A stretch of 5,624 bases of DNA from Micrococcales bacterium. GTDB lineage: Bacteria > Actinomycetota > Actinomycetes > Actinomycetales > Microbacteriaceae. Shown here in pieces: positions 1 to 4,523 of the stretch. The DNA is taken from the NCBI GenBank assembly GCA_947448975.1, contig CANFPR010000062.1, positions 1 through 5,624 on the forward strand. The letters run 5' to 3'. The translations under genes and the position numbers were made by a program. Under the pieces are notes generated by a model. It was not told the DNA's origin. It did not search any database and worked only from the letters and a program-made list of their open reading frames with translations. Position 1 is the first letter of the stretch, and every line of letters starts with the position of its first letter.

Positions 1-140
1 AAGCTTGCTTCAAGATGAGAATTCCATGACTTAGGTCGAGAGGCTCGCAGCTAGACTACTGCGTTGATAGGCCGGATGTGGAAGTGGGGACTAAAGACCC
101 ATGGAGCTGACCGGTACTAATAAGCCAATGACTTGATAAC
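1..140 (+). rRNA. rrl: 23S ribosomal RNA, 3' end (partial)
   Basis: This is the last part of domain VI of the large-subunit rRNA; the 5' part lies outside the window. The conserved blocks GCGTTGATAGGCCGGATGTG (62-81) and GACCGGTACTAATAAGCC (109-126) correspond to the end of bacterial 23S, for example E. coli GTTGATAGGCCGGGTGTG and ACCGGTACTAATGAACC. By alignment with E. coli the mature 3' end should fall at about 138-141; the exact nucleotide cannot be fixed because the 5' pairing partner is not in the window. The AATAAGCC variant near the end is of the high-GC Gram-positive kind. The conserved blocks match without visible disruption. Confidence 0.96.
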
Positions 141-242
141 ATTTTTGCTTGCGTCCACTATGTGGTTCCCGAGGTATGGTCGGGAATCGAACAAGAACAA
201 CACACTTAACTGTGTGCTAACGATTCACATAACTCAATAGTG
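141..242 (+). other. 23S-5S internal transcribed spacer
   Basis: About 100 nt separates the 23S and 5S genes. There is no tRNA gene and no credible ORF. Three short inverted repeats can be seen: CCAC/GTGG (155-158 with 162-165), TTCCCGA/TCGGGAA (166-172 with 180-186, 7-nt loop) and CACAC/GTGTG (201-205 with 212-216). In addition CTTG (148-151) could pair with CAAG (192-195) and enclose the first two hairpins as a three-way junction. These are plausible rRNA-processing structures, but the processing role is inference. None is followed by a T-run, so they do not look like terminators. Confidence 0.75.
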
Positions 243-360
243 TTTCGGCGGCCATAGCGAAGGGGAAACGCCCGGTCACATTTCGAACCCGGAAGCTAAG
301 ACCTTCTGCGCCGATGGTACTGCGAGGGGGACCTCGTGGGAGAGTAGGACACCGCCGGAC
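243..360 (+). rRNA. rrf: 5S ribosomal RNA
   Basis: This is a complete 5S rRNA gene of about 118 nt, located where a canonical 16S-23S-5S operon would have it. The terminal helix I is formed by TTCGGCGG near 244-251 and CCGCCGGA at 352-359, with one T·G wobble. The diagnostic blocks GGGAAACGCCCGGTC, CGAACCCGGAAGCTAAG and AGTAGGACACCGCC match actinobacterial 5S sequences I know, such as that of M. tuberculosis. The helix II/III strands GCGAAGG and CCTTCTGC are complementary, which indicates an intact fold. The ends are set from the helix I pairing and may be off by 1-3 nt. Confidence 0.95.
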
Positions 361-369
361 TTAATTTAG

Positions 370-401
370 AAAATGGCCACCTTTTTTAAGGTGGCCATTT
401 T
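370..401 (+). terminator. Intrinsic terminator of the rrn operon
   Basis: A perfect 14-bp inverted repeat, AAAATGGCCACCTT (370-383) and AAGGTGGCCATTTT (388-401), has a TTTT loop. The GC core TGGCCACC/GGTGGCCA is followed by TTTT, so it is a classic Rho-independent terminator. The 5' arm begins with AAAA, so the hairpin has the same shape on the opposite strand and could work in both directions. It starts 10 nt after the 5S end and ends 28 nt before the first protein start. It should stop rRNA transcription, although partial read-through into the downstream operon cannot be excluded. Confidence 0.9.
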
Positions 402-429
402 CGCTTAAGTAGGAATATCAGGAGATCGA
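402..429 (+). promoter_or_regulatory. Short leader with ribosome binding site of the 430 gene
   Basis: Only 28 nt lie between the rrn terminator and the ATG at 430. AGGAG (420-424) sits 5 nt before the ATG and is a good Shine-Dalgarno sequence that fixes the start. I see no clear -35/-10 pair here. The nearest -10-like strings are TTAAGT (405-410) and TAGAAAAT (367-374); the latter overlaps the terminator stem and neither has a good -35 partner. The promoter of the protein operon is therefore unassigned. Confidence 0.6.
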
Positions 430-1659
430 ATGCCAGATTTTGAAAAATCGCGCAATCATCGCGATCGCAAACCACGCGAAGACGCACCTGCACGCCCGGA
501 TTGGCAGCAGCGAGTAGATCGCCCAGCTAGCCCCGACAAGGCCAAGAGTCCACTAATCCCGCACGACATCACTCCAGAAGATCTGGAGATGGGTGTTCGT
601 GTACAACTAAAAACTTTGACGGCTGAAAATGCCGAACGTGTCGCCAGGCACTTGGCCATGGTCGCCATCCTTGGTGATCAAGACATCGAACTGGCTCACC
701 TACACGCCATGGCTGCTGCAGACCGTGCTGGTCGCATCGCAGTCGTGCGTGAAACCCTTGCGATTACCGCATACATGGTTGAAGACTGGGCATTGGCGTT
801 GCGTGAATTCCTAACGCACCGACGCATGACGGCCTCGAACGAGCATCTACCAATGATGGTTGACTGCGAGAGGGGACTCGGCAGACCAAAGCGTGCTCTC
901 GAGCTGGGTAGAAGCGTTGAACGCGCCGACCTACCTGCCGAAACCCGAGTTAACTTGGCCATCGCTATGTCTGGGGCCCGCCTAGATCTTGACGAAAATG
1001 AATTGGCCCTGGCCGAACTAGAGATTCGTGAACTTGACCCTTCGCGAGTTTTTGAGTACTCACCGCCTCTGTTCTGGGCATACAGCGACACTCTAGAACT
1101 CCTGGGTCGCGCTGCCGAAAGCAAGAAATGGGCAGACTTGGCCGAGCGCGCCGGTAAGGCTATCGACGCAAAGCTGGCCCCTGCTGAAGAGTCTTTTGAG
1201 ATCATCGAAGAACTCGAGATTCCGCAGGCGTCCGACTTCGTTAGGCGCGAACCTAGGGGCGATCGTCCCGAAGGTGAGCGCCGCAGTTTTGGTGATCGTC
1301 CTGCCCGTGACGGTGATCGTCCGCGTCGTGATGGTGATCGGCCACAGGGTGAGCGCCGCAGTTTTGGTGATCGTCCTGCCCGTGACGGTGATCGTCCGCG
1401 ACGTGATGGCGATCGACCTCAAGGAGATCGCCCTGCACGTGACGGCGACCGCCCACGCACATCGGGCTACGGTGGCCCTCGTTCAGGCGGAACGGGAAGC
1501 CCACGCCCTGGTGGTTCGGGCGGAAGAAGTTCAGGTCCTGGCGGAAGGAGTTCAGGTCCAGGTGGAGCTGGCCCACGTTCCGGCGGCGGCCCTCGCGGAA
1601 GTAACCCTCGCGGAGGCGGCCCACGCCCTGGCGGTGGAGGAGGCGGCCGTGGCCGCTAA
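430..1659 (+). CDS. Rv1691-type helical-repeat protein with long disordered RG-rich tail
   Basis: A 409-residue protein of unproven function. It has three parts: a charged, probably disordered N-terminus (1-45), a helical region (about 48-252) rich in Ala/Leu/Glu that resembles tetratricopeptide-type repeats, and a low-complexity tail (about 271-409). The tail first carries GDRPxRDGDRPRR-type repeats (278-343) and then Gly/Ser/Pro/Arg stretches ending in GGGGGGRGR. No catalytic motif, signal peptide or membrane segment is visible, so it is probably cytoplasmic. Its place before the HAD phosphatase matches M. tuberculosis Rv1691, a conserved hypothetical of about 250 residues as I recall, so the tail is likely a lineage-specific addition. 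An RG-rich tail suggests RNA binding or condensate formation, but that is inference. The ATG has AGGAG 5 nt upstream. Confidence 0.88.
   Translation: MPDFEKSRNHRDRKPREDAPARPDWQQRVDRPASPDKAKSPLIPHDITPEDLEMGVRVQLKTLTAENAERVARHLAMVAILGDQDIELAHLHAMAAADRAGRIAVVRETLAITAYMVEDWALALREFLTHRRMTASNEHLPMMVDCERGLGRPKRALELGRSVERADLPAETRVNLAIAMSGARLDLDENELALAELEIRELDPSRVFEYSPPLFWAYSDTLELLGRAAESKKWADLAERAGKAIDAKLAPAEESFEIIEELEIPQASDFVRREPRGDRPEGERRSFGDRPARDGDRPRRDGDRPQGERRSFGDRPARDGDRPRRDGDRPQGDRPARDGDRPRTSGYGGPRSGGTGSPRPGGSGGRSSGPGGRSSGPGGAGPRSGGGPRGSNPRGGGPRPGGGGGGRGR
1273..1458 (+). repeat. 75-bp tandem duplication plus partial third copy inside the RG tail
   Basis: Two adjacent 75-bp units (1273-1347 and 1348-1422) encode the same 25 residues, beginning GERRSFGDRP and ending RRDGDRPQ (residues 282-306 and 307-331). 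The first 53 bases are identical. The few later differences (CGT/CGA, GGT/GGC, CGG/CGA, CCA/CCT, CAG/CAA) are all silent. A shorter third copy (1423-1458) encodes GDRPARDGDRPR. The period is a multiple of three, so copy-number change would keep the reading frame. The pattern points to a fairly recent in-frame duplication followed by synonymous drift. Confidence 0.92.
1636..1643 (+). promoter_or_regulatory. Shine-Dalgarno of the HAD phosphatase, inside the upstream gene
   Basis: GGAGGAGG ends 5 nt before the GTG at 1649 and supports that codon over the in-frame GTG at 1634, which overlaps the Shine-Dalgarno itself. The same bases encode part of the terminal poly-glycine run of the upstream protein. 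Initiation therefore happens in an mRNA region being translated in another frame, which suggests translational coupling. Confidence 0.75.
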
Positions 1660-2632
1660 CATCCTTACCAAATACGACTGCTTACTAGCCGACCTCGATG
1701 GCGTTGTTTATGAAGGCACGCTAGCAATCGACGGAGCCGTTGAATCGATCAATCGTGCTCAGGCTTCGGGGCTCAAGGTTGGTTACGTAACCAACAATTC
1801 CTCACGCAAGCCTCAAACCATTGCCGACCAGTTGGCTGGTTTTGGACTCACCGTAGCGCCCGACGAAATCATTTCGTCAGGGCAAACCGGTGTCGAACTG
1901 CTAGCAACAATGATTGCCCCCGGGTCGAAGGTTCTAGTTGTCGGAGGCGAAGGTCTGCGCAAACGAGTGGTCGACGCCGGGTTTGAGCTGGTGGAATCAT
2001 CCGTGGATCAACCGGCTGGCGTAATTCAGGGCTTCGCTCCCGATGTTGCCTGGAAGCACTTGGCCGAAGCGGCTTTTTCTATTCAGGCTGGAGCCAAGTG
2101 GGTAGCCACCAACTCCGACTGGACCTTGCCGCAGGAACGCGGATTGGCTCCGGGAAATGGAACCTTGGTTTCGGCCGTGCACACTGCCGTGGGAATTTTG
2201 CCCGCCGTTGCTGGCAAGCCAGAACCTGCAATCTTTGCTACCGCCGTCAAGGTTTTCTCTAGCTCGCGTCCACTATTCATTGGCGACCGCATTGACACCG
2301 ACATCGTTGGTGCCAACCGGGCCGGAATCGACAGTGGGCTTGTGCTAACCGGGGTTAGCACCCGTAAAGAACTCCTTGGCATTGCCGCCGAAGGAAGACC
2401 GACGTACATCCTTGAAAACCTTCGAGAGCTCCACAGCGCTTACGCAGCACCAAAGCCAATCAAGTTCGGTTTTTCGTGTGATGGAGCGAGAGTAGAGCTA
2501 CTCGCGGGTAAAGTTCGCGTCACAGAGGGCGACCCGAAGTCGATGGGCGCACTAAAGGCAGCCTGTGCAGTGATTTGGAATTCTGCAACACCGATTTACG
2601 GTCTCGATGTCGAGCCAGCGCTCTACGAATAG
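1649..2632 (+). CDS. HAD-IIA family phosphatase, probable glycerol-3-phosphate phosphatase
   Basis: A 327-residue HAD-superfamily hydrolase of subfamily IIA (NagD/phosphoglycolate phosphatase type). All four HAD motifs are visible: nucleophile motif DLDGVVYEG (15-23, D15 nucleophile, D17 acid/base), motif II TNN (48-50), motif III lysine in GKPEP (K190) and motif IV GDRIDTD (212-218) for Mg2+ binding. The C2 cap domain lies between motifs II and III. Residues from about 265 onward form a C-terminal segment like the GNAT-like domain of M. tuberculosis Rv1692, which dephosphorylates glycerol-3-phosphate in phospholipid recycling. The substrate is inferred from this similarity and gene order. 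The start is GTG at 1649, giving an 11-nt overlap with the upstream gene. The frame stays open back to 1196, but that part is an alternative reading of the upstream tail. Confidence 0.92.
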   Translation: MAANILTKYDCLLADLDGVVYEGTLAIDGAVESINRAQASGLKVGYVTNNSSRKPQTIADQLAGFGLTVAPDEIISSGQTGVELLATMIAPGSKVLVVGGEGLRKRVVDAGFELVESSVDQPAGVIQGFAPDVAWKHLAEAAFSIQAGAKWVATNSDWTLPQERGLAPGNGTLVSAVHTAVGILPAVAGKPEPAIFATAVKVFSSSRPLFIGDRIDTDIVGANRAGIDSGLVLTGVSTRKELLGIAAEGRPTYILENLRELHSAYAAPKPIKFGFSCDGARVELLAGKVRVTEGDPKSMGALKAACAVIWNSATPIYGLDVEPALYE

Positions 2633-2641
2633 TCTTGAACC

Positions 2642-2646
2642 GGAGG
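2642..2646 (+). promoter_or_regulatory. Shine-Dalgarno of the small Rv1693-type ORF
   Basis: GGAGG lies 4 nt before the ATG at 2651, in the 18-nt gap after the phosphatase stop. It is one of the strongest ribosome binding sites in the window and argues that the 43-codon ORF is truly translated. Confidence 0.7.
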
Positions 2647-2650
2647 ATAA

Positions 2651-2782
2651 ATGTCTAGCGAATTCACCGAACAGGTGCAGCAAGAACTTACACGCATTGC
2701 CGAACTCAGCACCGAAGAGCAGGTAGTTGCCTACCGCGCGCTGCACGAACTCCTCGAAGCTGCACTGAACGAGAGTAACTAG
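2651..2782 (+). CDS. Small conserved hypothetical protein, Rv1693-type (43 aa)
   Basis: A 43-residue acidic protein starting MSSEFTEQVQ and ending NESN. It has nine Glu against two Arg and one His, no Cys, Pro, Gly or Lys, and should form one or two amphipathic helices with Leu/Ala/Val faces. Support for a real gene comes from the GGAGG Shine-Dalgarno 4 nt upstream, tight packing between two clear genes, and position: M. tuberculosis has a similarly small hypothetical, Rv1693, between the phosphatase and tlyA. The function is unknown. Its TAG stop is immediately followed, in the same frame, by the TTG start of tlyA, so termination and re-initiation could be coupled. It falls below many gene-caller length cut-offs and may be missed in automatic annotation. 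Confidence 0.8.
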   Translation: MSSEFTEQVQQELTRIAELSTEEQVVAYRALHELLEAALNESN

Positions 2783-3583
2783 TTGCGCGTCGACCTTTTA
2801 TTGGTTGAGCGCGGTCTAGTGAGATCGCGATCACAGGCGGCATCTCTTATCGATGCCGAACGCGTTCTAATTAATGGAGCGGTGTGCAAGAAACCCGCAC
2901 AGGTTGTCGATGACGCAGCCGAACTAAAGGTTTTAGAGGCCGTCGATTTTGTTTCTCGAGCTGGACACAAACTGGCAAGTGCGCTCGCCGAATTTGGCGC
3001 TCTAGAAGTGATTGGCAAACGTTGCCTCGATGTTGGGGCATCAACCGGTGGCTTCACCGACGTGTTGCTGCGTAATGGCGCAGCAAGTGTGCTGGCAATC
3101 GATGTCGGACATGACCAGATGGTCGCCGAACTTCGCGAAAACTCGAGAGTAACCTGCATCGAAGGATTCAACGCCCGCGAACTTTCGGCTGCCACGCTAG
3201 CCGAGCACGGAGTAACCGAAGCAAACTTTGATTTGGTTGTAGCCGACCTCTCGTTTATTTCGCTAACCCTTGTGCTCAAGCAGATGCTCAGCGTCGGACC
3301 CACCGCCGACCTCGTGCTTTTGATCAAGCCTCAGTTTGAAGTGGGTAAACAATCATTGAGCGCTCGCGGAATTGTGAACCATCACGGTTTGCGTGCACGC
3401 GCAATTCACCAAGTTGTAGATGAAGCAAACTCTCTCGGATGCGGCATCCGTGGGTTGGTGCGTTCGGCTTTAGTTGGTACTCATGGGAACATTGAATATG
3501 TTCTGTGGATTAGTGCACAAGAACCCCAAAATTCGGGACAATGGACAGACCGTATCGACGCGATAGCCAGGGAGGGCAAATGA
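2783..3583 (+). CDS. tlyA: TlyA, 16S/23S rRNA (cytidine-2'-O)-methyltransferase
   Basis: A 266-residue SAM-dependent methyltransferase. Characterised TlyA proteins 2'-O-methylate C1920 of 23S and, in type II enzymes, C1409 of 16S rRNA (E. coli numbering); its loss gives capreomycin/viomycin resistance in mycobacteria. Residues 1 to about 55 form an S4 RNA-binding domain (RVDLLLVERGLVRSRSQA). The rest is an FtsJ/RrmJ-like Rossmann domain with SAM motif DVGASTGGF (83-91). The catalytic tetrad corresponding to M. tuberculosis K69-D154-K182-E238 appears as K63, D155 (ADLSF), K182 (IKPQF) and E238 (GNIEY). The start is TTG at 2783, directly after an in-frame TAG, so no longer start exists without stop read-through. 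The Shine-Dalgarno is weak (GAGAG, 2771-2775), suggesting dependence on the preceding ORF. The C-terminal helical extension (about 246-266) is present as in the mycobacterial enzyme. Confidence 0.95.
   Translation: MRVDLLLVERGLVRSRSQAASLIDAERVLINGAVCKKPAQVVDDAAELKVLEAVDFVSRAGHKLASALAEFGALEVIGKRCLDVGASTGGFTDVLLRNGAASVLAIDVGHDQMVAELRENSRVTCIEGFNARELSAATLAEHGVTEANFDLVVADLSFISLTLVLKQMLSVGPTADLVLLIKPQFEVGKQSLSARGIVNHHGLRARAIHQVVDEANSLGCGIRGLVRSALVGTHGNIEYVLWISAQEPQNSGQWTDRIDAIAREGK
3571..3575 (+). promoter_or_regulatory. Shine-Dalgarno of NAD kinase
   Basis: GGAGG (in AGGGAGGG) lies 4 nt before the ATG at 3580. It selects this start over the in-frame ATG at 3541, which lacks such a site and would add 13 residues unlike the family N-terminus. 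The site lies within the last tlyA codons (Arg-Glu-Gly). Confidence 0.75.
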
Positions 3584-4521
3584 GTAAGCGTTTCGTGCTT
3601 GTTGTTTCGCACACCGGCCGCGAAGACTCACTTTTGGCTGGGCAAGAAGTTTGCGCTCAGCTCTTGAACGCGGGCATCACCCCCGTGATGACTCAGGTTG
3701 AGTTAGACGAGTACGTCGCATTCGCCAAGTCGCAGGTTGCGCCGCATCCCGCAATCGACTCGGTGGCAGTGCTAGGCACCGATGCCCCGGCCAGCGATCT
3801 TGAAGTGGTTATGGTTTTGGGCGGCGACGGCACCATCTTGAAAGCGGCCGAAGTCGTTCGCGAAGCGGCGACACCGCTTCTAGGTATAAACCTTGGGCAC
3901 GTTGGCTTTTTGGCTGAAAGCGAGCGCGACGGTCTCGCCGATGCCGTACAGCGGGTCGTGAACCGTGACTACCTTGTAAAAGAACGTCTCGCGCTAGATG
4001 TGCGCGTAATCGTTGGCGGCCAAGAGGAATTTAGAACCTGGGCACTGAACGAGGCAACAATCGAAAAGAGCACCTCCGAACGCATGCTCGAAGTAGTGGT
4101 TGAAATCGACAAGCGTCCACTATCTTCATTTGGTTGCGACGGCATCATCATGTCGACACCGACCGGCTCAACGGCCTACTCATTCTCGGCGGGCGGCCCG
4201 GTTGTCTGGCCATCGGTAGAGGCTCTACTCTTGGTGCCAATCAGTGCTCACGCTCTGTTTGCCAGACCACTGGTAATCAACCCAAACTCACTGCTAGCCG
4301 TCGAGGTCATGCAGCGTTCCTCGGGTCACGGCGTGCTTTGGTGCGACGGCCGACGCACTTGGAAGCTCCCTCCGGGAGCGCGCGTTGAGGTGCGTAAATC
4401 TGAGCTTCCGGTTCGACTTGCCCGTTTTAGACAGGGACCATTCACCGACAGGCTGGTGCGAAAATTCTCACTGCCTGTTGATGGATGGCGTGGCCCAGAC
4501 GCAACTTCAGACAAGGGCTAG
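3580..4521 (+). CDS. nadK: NAD kinase
   Basis: A 313-residue ATP/polyphosphate-dependent NAD kinase (also called ppnK), which phosphorylates NAD+ to NADP+ in the cytoplasm and so supplies NADPH for biosynthesis. The family signatures are in order: GGDGT (81-85), the phosphate-binding motif with its catalytic Asp; NLGHVGFLAE (104-113); NEAT (157-160), the NAD-contacting NE motif; and the DGIIMSTPTGSTAYS stretch (187-201) followed by AGGPVV. The length is close to the M. tuberculosis enzyme (about 307 residues). The ATG overlaps the tlyA stop as ATGA (3580-3583), a standard sign of coupled translation. The gene lies between tlyA and recN, as in other actinobacteria. Nothing is missing or broken. 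The last ~15 residues (GWRGPDATSDKG) look like an unstructured tail. Confidence 0.97.
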   Translation: MSKRFVLVVSHTGREDSLLAGQEVCAQLLNAGITPVMTQVELDEYVAFAKSQVAPHPAIDSVAVLGTDAPASDLEVVMVLGGDGTILKAAEVVREAATPLLGINLGHVGFLAESERDGLADAVQRVVNRDYLVKERLALDVRVIVGGQEEFRTWALNEATIEKSTSERMLEVVVEIDKRPLSSFGCDGIIMSTPTGSTAYSFSAGGPVVWPSVEALLLVPISAHALFARPLVINPNSLLAVEVMQRSSGHGVLWCDGRRTWKLPPGARVEVRKSELPVRLARFRQGPFTDRLVRKFSLPVDGWRGPDATSDKG

Positions 4522-4523
4522 AC

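Noticed and set aside
155..216. Possible tRNA or small RNA gene in the 23S-5S spacer
   Set aside because: There is no TΨC-arm consensus, no 7-bp acceptor stem and no CCA-type end; the hairpins are too short for a tRNA cloverleaf.
1267..1440. Repeated GATCG strings as a possible protein-binding or CRISPR-like array
   Set aside because: They are codons for the GDRP repeat. There are no unique spacers of constant length, and the repeats stay in frame with the protein.
696..1624. Long minus-strand ORFs opposite the first gene (1205-696, 1422-1093 and 1624-1253)
   Set aside because: They mirror the low-complexity codons of the plus-strand gene, give Arg/Thr/Ile- or His/Asp-repeat peptides with no recognisable domain, and have no context supporting transcription.
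1196..1648. N-terminal extension making the HAD phosphatase 478 residues long
   Set aside because: It is an out-of-frame reading of the first gene's repetitive tail. The HAD fold begins just before DLDG, and a good Shine-Dalgarno (1636-1643) supports GTG at 1649.
2780..2782. tlyA interpreted as disrupted by a nonsense mutation at the TAG
   Set aside because: TlyA homology begins at the residue after the stop and the S4 domain is complete, so tlyA is intact. The upstream ORF matches a separate small gene.
2779..3327. 182-codon minus-strand ORF opposite tlyA
   Set aside because: It is Ser/Thr/Arg-rich with no known motif, and lies fully antisense to a gene with intact catalytic residues; a typical codon-bias shadow.
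3541..3579. Upstream ATG start for NAD kinase, adding 13 residues
   Set aside because: The ATG at 3580 has GGAGG 4 nt upstream and forms the ATGA overlap with tlyA. The extra residues are unlike NAD kinase N-termini.
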